Assembly (NCBI GenBank): GCA_905182015.1
Contig: CAJIZT010000001.1
Span: 32,928-96,927, forward strand
From: an alpha proteobacterium MED-G09
GTDB taxonomy: Bacteria; Pseudomonadota; Alphaproteobacteria; MED-G09
Length of the DNA stretch: 64,000 nt
Direction of reading: 5' to 3'
Position numbers and translations under genes: made by a program. Numbering within the stretch: the first letter of the stretch is position 1; each line of letters opens with the position of its first letter. Below the pieces are notes generated by a model. It did no database searches. It had not been told where the DNA came from and worked only from the letters and a program-made list of their open reading frames with translations. This document shows positions 41,085 through 51,640 of the stretch, piece by piece.

Positions 41085-41385
41085 CATCCGGTAAGAATTA
41101 AGCAAGGAGCTTCTGTTGCCAGGTGCCCCTCAAACCCCGCCTAATTATGCAAATAATTAGGAGTTAAGTTGAGTTACTCACACATTAAGCTGCGAGAGCG
41201 TACTCTGCATAGTCGCTTTTTGCTTCTATATAATAGCCCGATAACGGCGGAACAATGCCGAGTAAAAAGAAGATTTTTACACTCTCGTCGATCCTATTTC
41301 ACCCCCATAACAAAACTTTGAAATGGTGGAGGTGCCGGGTACCGCCCCCGGGTCCGAATAGTTTATTATATCAACCGTTTATCAC
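41085..41385 (-). ncRNA. ssrA: Permuted two-piece tmRNA (alphaproteobacterial type); outer boundaries approximate
   Basis: Minus strand: acceptor piece ...CCGGG-GGCGGTA-CCCGG-CACCTCC-ACCA (3' end at 41324) precedes the coding piece starting GGGGGTGAAATAGGATCGACG (41306); GGGGGTG pairs with CACCTCC over 7 bp; tag reading frame AKSDYAEYALAA* at 41223-41185. Confidence 0.9.
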
Positions 41386-41484
41386 TATATCTGGTAAACC
41401 AGCACTTTCTTTATACATTCTATTAATTAAAATTTGAAGAGACAAAAAGGTAGTTTATAATTAAAATAAGAATCGGAGTTTATT

Positions 41485-42279
41485 TTGCAGGAATATCATA
41501 GCCTACTAAAGCAAGTATTAGAGAACGGATCTGACAAAAATGACAGAACCGGAACTGGAACGCGATCTATTTTTGGACATCAGATGCGATTCGACCTTCA
41601 GAAAGGTTTTCCTTTACTAACAACAAAAAAAGTTCATTTAAAATCAATAATTTATGAGTTACTGTGGTTTCTCAAGGGCGAAACAAATATACGTTATTTA
41701 AAAGAAAACAACGTTAGTATATGGGATGATTGGGCTGATAAAAGTGGAGAGCTTGGCCCAGTTTATGGTCATCAATGGCGCTCCTGGCCAACAGAGACTG
41801 GTGGAAAAATTGATCAAATAACTGGACTAATAGATCAAATTAAATCAAACCCCGATTCTAGAAGGTTAATTGTAACGGCTTGGAATCCTGCAGATGTGGA
41901 AAAAATGGCCTTACCTCCGTGTCATTGTCTTTTTCAATTTTATGTCGCTAACGGTAAACTCTCATGTCAATTATACCAACGCTCTGCTGATATATTTCTT
42001 GGTGTTCCTTTTAATATTGCATCATATGCACTTTTAACAATGATGATTGCAAAGGTAACTAATCTTGAGGTAGGGGATTTTATTCACACTCTTGGTGATG
42101 CTCACTTATATTCAAATCATCTTAATCAAGCAAATGAGCAACTAAGTAGGGATTTTAAAAAGTTACCAAATATGAAAATTAAATCCAACCATAGTTCTAT
42201 TTTTGATTTTAAATATGAGGACTTTATTTTAGAAGACTATATTTTTCACCCCCACATACCCGCGCCAATAGCAGTTTGA
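41485..42279 (+). CDS. thyA: Thymidylate synthase
   Basis: [62 protein letters not shown]. Confidence 0.97.
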   Translation: MQEYHSLLKQVLENGSDKNDRTGTGTRSIFGHQMRFDLQKGFPLLTTKKVHLKSIIYELLWFLKGETNIRYLKENNVSIWDDWADKSGELGPVYGHQWRSWPTETGGKIDQITGLIDQIKSNPDSRRLIVTAWNPADVEKMALPPCHCLFQFYVANGKLSCQLYQRSADIFLGVPFNIASYALLTMMIAKVTNLEVGDFIHTLGDAHLYSNHLNQANEQLSRDFKKLPNMKIKSNHSSIFDFKYEDFILEDYIFHPHIPAPIAV

Positions 42280-42283
42280 TGAT

Positions 42284-42796
42284 ATGAAAAAACATAGTTT
42301 AATAGTTGCCGTTGCTAAGAATAAAGTTATTGGTCATGAGGGCGGTATGCCTTGGGATTTACCATCAGATTTATCAAATTTTAAAAGGATCACAATGAAT
42401 AAGCCAATGATTATGGGTAGAAAAACATTTGATTCAATAGGAAGGCCTCTTCCAGGCAGAGACAATATAGTAGTTAGTAGGAATCCTGATATTTTTATAG
42501 AAGGGGTTACTTTATGTAATAATATTGAGTCAGCAATTTTAGAAGCAAGCAAGTGTGCCAACAAAAGAAATACTGATGAAATTATGATAATTGGTGGTGA
42601 ATATATTTTTAAGTCATTCATTAACACTGCTCATAAAATATATTTGACTGAGGTTGATTCTTCACCGGAGGGTGATGTTTTTTTCCCTAACTTAAATTTG
42701 AATGATTTCACGGTGGTTTCAAAAAGTCCCTTCGTTAAAGAAGAGGGGGATAGCTGTTCTCATCGTCTTGTTATTTATGAAAAAAACAATAACTAA
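42284..42796 (+). CDS. folA: Dihydrofolate reductase
   Basis: IVAVAKNKVIGHEGGMPWDLPSDLSNFKRITMNKPMIMGRKTFDSIGRPLPGRDNIVVSRN. Confidence 0.95.
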   Translation: MKKHSLIVAVAKNKVIGHEGGMPWDLPSDLSNFKRITMNKPMIMGRKTFDSIGRPLPGRDNIVVSRNPDIFIEGVTLCNNIESAILEASKCANKRNTDEIMIIGGEYIFKSFINTAHKIYLTEVDSSPEGDVFFPNLNLNDFTVVSKSPFVKEEGDSCSHRLVIYEKNNN

Positions 42797-43860
42797 GATT
42801 TTTTTGATAAGATCTCGTCAATTTTTTTAGCAAAAGAAATAAATATATCTTTTATAAGGCTTTTTGGTTGAGAAAAAACAAAAGGAATTCCGTCATCACA
42901 GCTTTCTCTTATTTCTTTGTCTAATGGAATTTCACCAATGAACTCAATATTTAATTTTTTAGCCATTTCTTTAGCACCATCTTCTCCGAATATATTCTCT
43001 TTAGTTCCATCATTGAGAACCAGGTAAGACATATTCTCTATTATTCCTAAAATCTCTATATTTACTTTTTTGAACATTCCTATTGCCTTAACCGCATCAT
43101 TCACTGCAACAGGCTGAGGGGTTGAGACTATTATGGCCCCATCCAATGGTAAGTGTTGTGATACAGTTATTTGAGCATCGCCAGTGCCAGGCGGCATATC
43201 TATAATTAAAAAATCTAATTCACCCCAGTTAGTATCTGTGGCCATTTGTTTGATTGCGGAATGAACCATTGGACCCCTCCAAACTACAGGCTGATCTTCG
43301 TTTATCAAAAAGCCAATAGACATCACCTTCATATTCTCAAATTCAAATGGAACTATTTTCTTATTTTCATTAACTTCCGGCTTTCCTTTTAACGCAAGCA
43401 TGTGTGGAATAGATGGGCCGTGAATATCGGCATCTAAAATACCAACCCTTTTTCCAATTGAAGATAGTGCTGATGCAATATTAATAGACATAGTGGACTT
43501 ACCAACACCACCTTTACCACTCGCAATTGCTATAATATTTTTTATACCTTGTATTTTCTCAACCGGCTTGGGTTCTTTCGGCTGTTTAGCCTCTTTAGAT
43601 GCATTTTGTTTTAATGGTTCGTTTGTCAAGACGCTAGTAACACTTATCATTCCCTTGATTGAAGACAGCTCCTTTTCAATTAGCTTTCCCACCTTTTCAA
43701 TTTCTTCAATATTATCCTTATTGGCATAAAGAGAGATTTGAACATGGCCATCCTTATGGCTAATGCCCTCTATTATATTTTCCTCAACTAAGCTTTTCTT
43801 ATTTCCTAGAACTATTGAAGTTAATTTTTTTTCTATTATTTCTTTGGTAATATCTGTCAT
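42793..43860 (-). CDS. mrp: Mrp/NBP35 family Fe-S cluster carrier ATPase (ApbC)
   Basis: IAIASGKGGVGKSTMSINIASALSSIGKRVGILDADIHGPSIPHML; DFLIIDMPPGTGDAQITVSQ. Confidence 0.94.
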   Translation of the reverse strand: MTDITKEIIEKKLTSIVLGNKKSLVEENIIEGISHKDGHVQISLYANKDNIEEIEKVGKLIEKELSSIKGMISVTSVLTNEPLKQNASKEAKQPKEPKPVEKIQGIKNIIAIASGKGGVGKSTMSINIASALSSIGKRVGILDADIHGPSIPHMLALKGKPEVNENKKIVPFEFENMKVMSIGFLINEDQPVVWRGPMVHSAIKQMATDTNWGELDFLIIDMPPGTGDAQITVSQHLPLDGAIIVSTPQPVAVNDAVKAIGMFKKVNIEILGIIENMSYLVLNDGTKENIFGEDGAKEMAKKLNIEFIGEIPLDKEIRESCDDGIPFVFSQPKSLIKDIFISFAKKIDEILSKKS

Positions 43861-43956
43861 TTATTTTATTAAATTTTGTTAATGTTGATGAATTTCGTTT
43901 ACTCAATGGTTGAAGATGGCATATAAGGACAAATAGAGGAAATAGAAAGTAAAAAA

Positions 43957-45054
43957 ATGAAACAAAATATTATTAATAAAAACAATAACGGCTGGAACGA
44001 AAATAATCAAAATCCATGGGGGAAAAGTAACCCTGGCCAAGATTTTGATAATGCGTTTGACGGTCTTCAAAAATTATTAACCAGATTTCTTCCGGGAGGA
44101 GGAAGAGGTTGGAGAGGTTTTTTTGCAATATTGCTTGTGTTATTTGGTCTATGGTCTTTAAGTGGACTGTATCGTGTTAATGCCGATGAACAAGGCGTGG
44201 TTTTAAGATTCGGAAAATTTACCAGTCAGACTGGTCCCGGCCTTCATTATCACCTTCCGTTTCCAATCGAAACAGCCCTTACACCAAAAGTTACAACGGT
44301 TAATAGAATTGATATAGGGATGAGGAGTCCTTCTGGAACTGGATTTTCTAATCCATCAAGATCCTTGAGAGATGTTCCAGAAGAAAGCTTAATGTTAACA
44401 GGCGATGAAAATATTGTTGATATTGATTTTTCAGTATTTTGGGTAATTAAAGATGCTGGAGCTTTCTTATTTAAAATTCAATATCCAGAGAGAACAATTA
44501 AAGCAGTCTCAGAGAGCGCTATGCGTGAGATTGTTGGGGGCTCAGATATACAGCCAATACTTACTGGTGCTAGACAAAAAACAGAGGATGATGTTAAGGC
44601 GTTAATGCAATCTACATTAGATTCTTATGGGTCTGGTATTCAAGTCAGGGAAGTAAAAATGCAAAAAGTAGACCCTCCTTCTGCGGTAATAGATTCATTT
44701 AGAGATGTGCAAGCAGCCAGGGCTGATCAGGAACGAGCAAGAAACGAAGCAAATGCATATGCAAATAAGATAGTGCCTGAAGCCCAAGGTGAGGCATCAA
44801 AAATATTAAGAGAATCAGAGGCTTATCAGTCCCAAACTGTTGCCGAGGCCGAGGGTCAGGCCACAAGGTTTGTTTCAATTTATTCAGAATATATTCAGGC
44901 CAAAGATGTTACTCGTCAACGAATGTTTTTAGAAACAATGGAAAAAGTTTTTGGGAGTATGAATAAAATTATTGTTGATAATGAATCGATAGGTGGGCAA
45001 GGTGTTGTCCCATATCTTCCGCTTAATGAAATTAATAAAAGAGGTCAAAGATAA
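43957..45054 (+). CDS. hflK: FtsH protease modulator HflK
   Basis: Gly-rich N terminus, TM, SPFH domain (YRVNADEQGVVLRFGKFTSQTGPGLHYHLPFPIE). Confidence 0.94.
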   Translation: MKQNIINKNNNGWNENNQNPWGKSNPGQDFDNAFDGLQKLLTRFLPGGGRGWRGFFAILLVLFGLWSLSGLYRVNADEQGVVLRFGKFTSQTGPGLHYHLPFPIETALTPKVTTVNRIDIGMRSPSGTGFSNPSRSLRDVPEESLMLTGDENIVDIDFSVFWVIKDAGAFLFKIQYPERTIKAVSESAMREIVGGSDIQPILTGARQKTEDDVKALMQSTLDSYGSGIQVREVKMQKVDPPSAVIDSFRDVQAARADQERARNEANAYANKIVPEAQGEASKILRESEAYQSQTVAEAEGQATRFVSIYSEYIQAKDVTRQRMFLETMEKVFGSMNKIIVDNESIGGQGVVPYLPLNEINKRGQR

Positions 45055-46037
45055 TGGGTATTAAACAGACCGTTTCAGTTGTTTTTTTGGGAATATTTGT
45101 ATTATTAGTTTTTAATACATTTTTTTCTGTTCATGAAACTCGTCAGGCAATAGTTCTTCAGTTTGGTAGACCAGTGGGTGCGCCAATAACTGATCCAGGG
45201 TTGAAGATAAAGATGCCCTTTATTCAACAAGTTAAATATTTAGATAAAAGAATATTGGCATTAGATTCACCGGCCGAAGAAGTAATAGCTGCTGATCAAA
45301 AGAGGTTAGTTGTCGATTCCTTTACTCGGTGGACAATCATTGACCCTCTGCAATTTTATGTAAGTGTTAGAGATGAGAGAATAGCCCGCTCTAGGTTGCA
45401 GGCAATCGTCTCATCAAGTTTAAGGTCAATTTTAGGTGCTGAAGAATTTGCTGCTGTTGTTAGAGATAACAGAGACGACCTAATGAAACAAATTACTGAG
45501 CGAGCAAACGAGCAAGCTCTCGATCTTGGTATTAAAATTGTTGATATAAAAATTAAACGCGCTGATTTACCTGATGCAAATAGTCAAGCCATATATAGAA
45601 GAATGCAGACTGAAAGACAGCAAGAAGCAGCTGAGTTTAGAGGTAAGGGGCAGGAGATATCTAGAGGAATTAGAGCTGAAGCTGAGAAAACTGTTACTGT
45701 CTTGCTTTCAGAGGCAACACGCGATGCTGAAATAAATAGAGGTATTGGTGATGCTTGTCGAAATAGGATTTTTGCAACAGCATACGGTTTGGATAAAGAC
45801 TTTTTTGCTTTTTATCGTTCGATGATGTCTTATGAGAAATCCTTGGATGATCAGACCACTATAGTTTTATCACCCGATAGTGAGTTTTTTAAATTTCTTA
45901 ATAATCCAAATGCATCTTCGATAACCACAAACTCAACTGAAAAGTTAAGTTCGGATAGTAAGAAGCTTATCAACCTTATTGATAATAATAGTAGATTAAG
46001 GGATGTTTTGTGCCCTAACCTATCTAGCCAACAATAA
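45054..46037 (+). CDS. hflC: FtsH protease modulator HflC
   Basis: SVHETRQAIVLQFGRPVGAPITDPGLKIKMPFIQQVKYLDKRIL; follows hflK. Confidence 0.94.
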   Translation: MGIKQTVSVVFLGIFVLLVFNTFFSVHETRQAIVLQFGRPVGAPITDPGLKIKMPFIQQVKYLDKRILALDSPAEEVIAADQKRLVVDSFTRWTIIDPLQFYVSVRDERIARSRLQAIVSSSLRSILGAEEFAAVVRDNRDDLMKQITERANEQALDLGIKIVDIKIKRADLPDANSQAIYRRMQTERQQEAAEFRGKGQEISRGIRAEAEKTVTVLLSEATRDAEINRGIGDACRNRIFATAYGLDKDFFAFYRSMMSYEKSLDDQTTIVLSPDSEFFKFLNNPNASSITTNSTEKLSSDSKKLINLIDNNSRLRDVLCPNLSSQQ

Positions 46038-46047
46038 TAGAGAAAAA

Positions 46048-47520
46048 ATGAAAAACCTAAAATCTAAGGTCCTAGCAATAGTATTTAATGTGGTTTTGTT
46101 TTTAAACACTCCTGCAATTTCGTCTTTACCTGATTTTACAATTTTAGCAGAGGAGTATTCCTCGTCTGTTGTTAATGTATCTGTTGTCAGAAAACAAAAA
46201 GAAAAAGAAACCTCGAATAAAATGAGGCAGATCCCACCTAGCTCACCCTTTGACTACTTTAATGATGAAAGATTAAAAGATTTTTTTCGCAATCAACCAC
46301 AAAAAAGAGCCCCTCAAAAAACAGCAGGTTCAGGTTTTATAATTTCAAATGACGGCTATATTGTTACTAATAATCATGTTGTCGAAGATGCTGCTACTAT
46401 TAAGATAACGCTAAGTAACGATAAAGTTTATGATGCGGAGGTTGTTGGGTTGGACCCAAGAATGGATTTAGCATTATTAAAGATAGATTCTAAAGAAAAA
46501 TTTCCCTTTATAACATTTGGTAATAGTAAGGAATCAAGAGTTGGTGAATGGGTGGTAGCAATAGGAAATCCCTTTGGTTTAGGCGGAACTGTTACAGCAG
46601 GAATTATATCTGCTTTAGGACGAAATATTGGTTCAGGACCATATGATAAATTTATTCAAACAGATGCACCAATCAATAAAGGTAATTCTGGAGGGCCATT
46701 ATTTAATATGAGCGGTGAAGTGATTGGTGTTAATACTATGATATATTCACAAACAGGTGGCTCAGTTGGTATAGGTTTTTCAATTCCCTCAGAGCTCGTG
46801 ATGCCAGTCATTGAGCAACTTAAGGACTATGGTGAAACGAGAAGAGGATGGCTCGGAGTGATGATCCAAAACGTCACTGAAGAATCAGCGAAAGATATGG
46901 ATCTTGAGGAGGCCAGAGGTGCGTTAATAGCGAAAGTTGCTGATAATGGACCTGCTGAAAAGGCCGGTATTGAAGAGAATGATGTTATTATTTCTTATAA
47001 CGGAGAAGATATTAAGGATGTAAGAGACTTAACAACAAAAGTTGCCAATACAGACATTGGCAAGAATGTCAAAATTCAGGCTATTCGTTTTGGAAAGATA
47101 ATCGATTTGAAGGTTAAGATTGGAAGACTTGAGGGGAATGAAGATTCCTTAAAATCGAAACCTTCCGGTGAAATAAAAGAAATACTAGGTTTAGGTTTAG
47201 GGGATTTAACCGATGACTTCAGAAGGGAAAATCAAGTACCTGGAACCATTAAAGGTGTTGCTGTTATAGAGGTTAATGAGGAATCTGAGGCTTTTTCTAA
47301 AAAGATCACTAAAGGTAGCGTCATTGTTAGTCTTACTCATAAAAGAGTTTCTGGAAATATGACATTACAATCTACTGTTAAAGCTAAAGATTCAAATCAA
47401 GTGCACGCCCTTCTTATTGAAAGAAAGAGAGCTGGCGATGAGAAAATTTATATAAAAGTTTGGCGCCCTGAGCTTAGATTAGTTTCAGTTGTTGCCTTGT
47501 CATTTAGTACAGAAGATTAA
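46048..47520 (+). CDS. DegP/DegQ-type periplasmic serine protease with two PDZ domains
   Basis: Signal peptide from ATG 46048; GSGFIISNDGYIVTNNHVVEDA, DLALLKID, TDAPINKGNSGGPLFNMSGEVIGVNTMI. Confidence 0.93.
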   Translation: MKNLKSKVLAIVFNVVLFLNTPAISSLPDFTILAEEYSSSVVNVSVVRKQKEKETSNKMRQIPPSSPFDYFNDERLKDFFRNQPQKRAPQKTAGSGFIISNDGYIVTNNHVVEDAATIKITLSNDKVYDAEVVGLDPRMDLALLKIDSKEKFPFITFGNSKESRVGEWVVAIGNPFGLGGTVTAGIISALGRNIGSGPYDKFIQTDAPINKGNSGGPLFNMSGEVIGVNTMIYSQTGGSVGIGFSIPSELVMPVIEQLKDYGETRRGWLGVMIQNVTEESAKDMDLEEARGALIAKVADNGPAEKAGIEENDVIISYNGEDIKDVRDLTTKVANTDIGKNVKIQAIRFGKIIDLKVKIGRLEGNEDSLKSKPSGEIKEILGLGLGDLTDDFRRENQVPGTIKGVAVIEVNEESEAFSKKITKGSVIVSLTHKRVSGNMTLQSTVKAKDSNQVHALLIERKRAGDEKIYIKVWRPELRLVSVVALSFSTED

Positions 47521-47530
47521 GTTAATAATT

Positions 47531-48769
47531 TTAAATTTTATGTGATAAAAGCCCATCTAGCAACTTTGGTTCAAACCATGTGGACTTTGGTGGCATAACT
47601 TTGTTAGCATTAGCTACGTCTATTAAGGCTTCAATAGGTGTCGGAAATAGAGAAAAAGCAACTTTAAATCCTTGGTTATCAACTCTCCTCTCAAGCTCAC
47701 TAAGACCTCTTGCTCCTCCAACAAAATCTATTCTTTGATCTGTTCTTTCGTCTTGAATTCCGAGAAAAGGTTCAATTAAAAAATCATGGAGGATAGATAC
47801 ATCTAAGGACTTAACTGGGTCCTCTTTATCTATTTTATCTTCTTTAATTTTTAATTTATACCATTCCTTTTTAATATACATACCAAACTCACCTTTTTGA
47901 GCAGGCCTACATTGCTCTAAACTCTTAGTTACATGGAAGTTCTCTTCAATAGATAAAAGTAACTCATCTTCAGTGTGATTGTTTAATTCTTTAATAATCC
48001 TATTATAATCCAAAATAGTCATTTCTGAATGTGGGAAAGCGACTGATAGAAAAAAATTATAATCCTCCTCCCCGGTATGATTTTCATTATCTTTTGACAT
48101 AGAGTTTTTTACTCTAGATGCTGCGGCTGACCTATGGTGTCCATCGGCAATAAATAAAGATTCCATTGAGTTAATTTCACTTAAAATCGATTGAATTTCC
48201 TTCGGATCACTCACTAACCATACCTTATGACTCGATCCATCTGGCGCACTAACACTATAAAGGGCTTTTTCTTCCTTTGCTTTAGTTAAGAGCTTTGAGA
48301 TTATAATGGTATTTTTATAAGCAAGTAAAACTGGTCCAGTTTGAGCCTTTAGCTCAGTAATATTCATTACTCTGTCATCTTCTTTGACTGGTTTGGTAAA
48401 CTCATGTTTTTTAATATGATTTTTTTCATAAGCATCAACTGATGCTACACAAGCGATACCTGTCTGCATTGTATCATTAATCGTAATTTCATAAACATAG
48501 ATGCACTCACTCTCCTCTTGAATCAAAACTTTATCATTTATCATTTTTAAAAGGTTTTCTGCACCTTTCTTATATACCTCAGGATTATCAGTTTTTATTC
48601 CCAAGGGTAAATCTATTTCAGGCTTTGATATGTGTAAAAAACTGTAAGGTTTATTTATAGACATTTCCCTTGCCTCTTCAGAGTTTAAAACGTCATAAGG
48701 GGGGGCGATAACTTCATCTGCTTTTTCTGGAGAAGGTCTTAACGCTTTAAATGATTTTATTAGTTGCAT
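47531..48769 (-). CDS. DUF1015 family protein
   Basis: FKALRPSPEKADEVIAPPYDVLNSEEAREMS, IADGHHRSAAASRV, full-length family-like sequence. Confidence 0.85.
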   Translation of the reverse strand: MQLIKSFKALRPSPEKADEVIAPPYDVLNSEEAREMSINKPYSFLHISKPEIDLPLGIKTDNPEVYKKGAENLLKMINDKVLIQEESECIYVYEITINDTMQTGIACVASVDAYEKNHIKKHEFTKPVKEDDRVMNITELKAQTGPVLLAYKNTIIISKLLTKAKEEKALYSVSAPDGSSHKVWLVSDPKEIQSILSEINSMESLFIADGHHRSAAASRVKNSMSKDNENHTGEEDYNFFLSVAFPHSEMTILDYNRIIKELNNHTEDELLLSIEENFHVTKSLEQCRPAQKGEFGMYIKKEWYKLKIKEDKIDKEDPVKSLDVSILHDFLIEPFLGIQDERTDQRIDFVGGARGLSELERRVDNQGFKVAFSLFPTPIEALIDVANANKVMPPKSTWFEPKLLDGLLSHKI

Positions 48770-48885
48770 TTGAAATCCTGTAATGAAATTTAATTTATTT
48801 TAATTAACATATATAATAATTAATGTTTGATAATAATTTTAAATATTTTAATTATAAAAATATGAGCTAGTGAAGTAAAAAATTT

Positions 48886-49797
48886 ATGAAAAAAAAAATT
48901 ATTTTAATATCAGGTCCAACCGCAACAGGTAAATCCTCTTTAGCTATAAAAATTTCTGAACTGGTTGATGGTGAAATCATCAATGCTGATTCTATCCAGC
49001 TATATAAGGATTTAACTATTTTAACTGCACGCCCTTCTCTAGAAAAAGAAAAAATAAAACACCATTTGTACGGGGTTTTGGATGCGGAAATAAGTTGGTC
49101 AGTTGGACGGTGGGTAAATGAAGTAAAGGTGCTTAGTGAGGAAATTATCCAAAACAATAAAACTCCTATAATTGTTGGGGGTACAGGATTCTATTTTAAG
49201 GCTATTACTGATGGGCTTTCACCAATACCTGATATCAACCCCTCTATAAGGGAGGAGTTAAATAGGGGTGTTCTAAAAAACGGCCTTGAATCCGTTTACA
49301 AGGATTTACAATTAGCAGATCCCGATGCTTCAAAAAAAATTAATCCGAATGATAAACAAAGAATAATTAGAGCGCTTGAGGTCTTTAGAGGAACAAAAAG
49401 AAAAATTTCTGACTACTGGTTGCTAAAGCGTGAAAAAATTATAGAGAATCCAACTATTAACTTTAAGATCGAAGCGGATAGAGAATGGATTTACAATAAT
49501 TGCGACCTAAGGGTCGATGAAATGTTCCGAGAAGGTGCTGTTGACGAGGTTGAGGGGTTGGGGAAAAAGAAGTATCCCCTAAAGACTCCTATAATGAAGG
49601 CTATTGGAGTTGCGGAAATTCTATCTTTTCTTAAGGGAGATATTTCTATTGATAAAGCCTCTGACCTTATAAAGTTTAAAACACATCAGTATGCTAAGCG
49701 TCAAATTACCTGGATTAATAATCAGATGATTACGTGGAATGACATAAATACGCAATATTCAGATAAAATTATAGATGAAATTATAAAAAAATTATAA
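48886..49797 (+). CDS. miaA: tRNA dimethylallyltransferase
   Basis: LISGPTATGKSSLAIKISELVDGEIINADSIQLYKDLTILTARPS; PIIVGGTGFYFKAITDGL. Confidence 0.95.
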   Translation: MKKKIILISGPTATGKSSLAIKISELVDGEIINADSIQLYKDLTILTARPSLEKEKIKHHLYGVLDAEISWSVGRWVNEVKVLSEEIIQNNKTPIIVGGTGFYFKAITDGLSPIPDINPSIREELNRGVLKNGLESVYKDLQLADPDASKKINPNDKQRIIRALEVFRGTKRKISDYWLLKREKIIENPTINFKIEADREWIYNNCDLRVDEMFREGAVDEVEGLGKKKYPLKTPIMKAIGVAEILSFLKGDISIDKASDLIKFKTHQYAKRQITWINNQMITWNDINTQYSDKIIDEIIKKL

Positions 49798-49894
49798 AAA
49801 AATATTGACCTTAGGTATAGAACTGGCTAATTTTCAGCATATTTTAATGTATTTATTAATTGAGAAGATATTTTTTAATTTTAAGGGGTTTTAA

Positions 49895-51640
49895 ATGACT
49901 AAAATGACCGGAGCTGAGGTAATTATTAAAGCGCTTAAAGAGCATGGCGTTGATCATATTTTCGGATACCCCGGAGGTGCAGTTCTTCCTTTGTATGATG
50001 AATTATTTAAAAGTAATGATGCCCCGGAACATATTTTAGTTCGTCATGAGCAAGGTGCTGTTCATGCCGCAGAAGGCTATGCTCGTTCATCAGGCAAGCC
50101 TGGCGTTGTTCTAGTAACATCTGGACCTGGAGCCACTAATGCTGTTACGGGTCTAACAGATGCGCTTATGGATTCTATACCTTTGGTGTGTATATCTGGG
50201 CAAGTTCCAAGTCACTTAATTGGAACGGATGCTTTTCAGGAGTGCGATACTGTTGGGATAACAAGACCTTGCACCAAACATAATTGGCTAGTCAGGCGAC
50301 CTGAAGATCTTGCAAAAACAATACACTTAGCTTTTTTAGTGGCTACCACTGGACGCCCTGGGCCGGTTTTAATTGATATCCCTAAGGATGTGCAATTTGC
50401 TGATGCTGATTATTGCTCGATGACTGAGGTAGAGCACTCTAGCTATAAACCCGTCATCAAGCCTGAGATATCAGAAATAGAAAAGGCTATTGATTTGATG
50501 TCAAAAGCAAAAAAGCCTGTCTTCTATACTGGTGGAGGTGTTATTAATTCAGGACCTGAGGCTAGCCATCTTCTTAGAGAGCTTGTTTCTATAACTGGTT
50601 TCCCAATTACATCAACATTAATGGGGTTAGGAGCTTTTCCAGCATCTGATGATAAATGGTTAGGCATGCTAGGTATGCACGGAACATATGAAGCAAATAT
50701 GTCTATGCACGACTGTGATTTGATTATTAATGTTGGGGCTCGTTTTGACGATAGGGTAACTGGTAGGTTGGATGCTTTTTCACCTAATTCAAAAAAAATT
50801 CATATCGATATTGATCCCTCTTCAATAAACAAGACGATTGATGTAGATGTTCCTGTTATTGGAGATTGCGCTCATGTTTTAGAGAATATGCTTATTCTTT
50901 GGAAATCGAAGGGTATAAAGACTGATACATCAAAATGGTGGAAAGAAATTAGTTACTGGAGACAAAAAAAATCATTAAATTACACTAAATCTAAAAAAAC
51001 TATAAAACCTCAATATGCAATTGAGCGCTTGTATGAGTTAACCAAGGATAGGGAAACCTATATAACTACAGAGGTTGGGCAACATCAAATGTGGGCTGCT
51101 CAGCACTATCACTTTGATAAACCAAACAGGTGGATGACATCGGGCGGATTAGGAACAATGGGTTATGGATTGCCAGCAGCTGTAGGTACTCAGGTGGCTT
51201 TTCCAAAGGCAACCGTTATTGATATTGCTGGTGAGGCATCTGTATTAATGAATATGCAAGAGCTTTCGACAGCTGTTCAACACAAACTGCCTGTTAAGAT
51301 CTTTATCATAAATAATCAATACATGGGTATGGTAAGGCAATGGCAAGAACTCCTTCACGGAGGAAGGTATTCACATTCATATACGGAATCTCTTCCTGAT
51401 TTTGTTAAATTAGCAGAGGCTTATGGCGCTTATGGCGTAAGGGCTCAGACGCCTGATGAATTAGATGCTAAAATAAATGAAATGCTTGATGTTGACCTAC
51501 CTGTTTTATTTGATTGTGTTGTTGATAAAAATGAAAACTGTTATCCAATGATACCTTCTGGGGCCGGGCACCATGAGATGTTATTTAATGATGAGGGCAT
51601 TAATATGGAAGTTGGCGACGAAGGCAAGGTATTGATATGA
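49895..51640 (+). CDS. ilvB: Acetolactate synthase large subunit
   Basis: MTGAEVIIKALKEHGVDHIFGYPGGAVLPLYDEL, VTSGPGATNAVTGLTDA, ThDP/FAD regions. Confidence 0.96.
   Translation: MTKMTGAEVIIKALKEHGVDHIFGYPGGAVLPLYDELFKSNDAPEHILVRHEQGAVHAAEGYARSSGKPGVVLVTSGPGATNAVTGLTDALMDSIPLVCISGQVPSHLIGTDAFQECDTVGITRPCTKHNWLVRRPEDLAKTIHLAFLVATTGRPGPVLIDIPKDVQFADADYCSMTEVEHSSYKPVIKPEISEIEKAIDLMSKAKKPVFYTGGGVINSGPEASHLLRELVSITGFPITSTLMGLGAFPASDDKWLGMLGMHGTYEANMSMHDCDLIINVGARFDDRVTGRLDAFSPNSKKIHIDIDPSSINKTIDVDVPVIGDCAHVLENMLILWKSKGIKTDTSKWWKEISYWRQKKSLNYTKSKKTIKPQYAIERLYELTKDRETYITTEVGQHQMWAAQHYHFDKPNRWMTSGGLGTMGYGLPAAVGTQVAFPKATVIDIAGEASVLMNMQELSTAVQHKLPVKIFIINNQYMGMVRQWQELLHGGRYSHSYTESLPDFVKLAEAYGAYGVRAQTPDELDAKINEMLDVDLPVLFDCVVDKNENCYPMIPSGAGHHEMLFNDEGINMEVGDEGKVLI

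Noticed and set aside
41255-41437. 60-aa plus-strand ORF MPSKKKIFTLSS...
   Set aside because: Lies antisense to the tmRNA gene and spans its acceptor and coding pieces; not a credible protein
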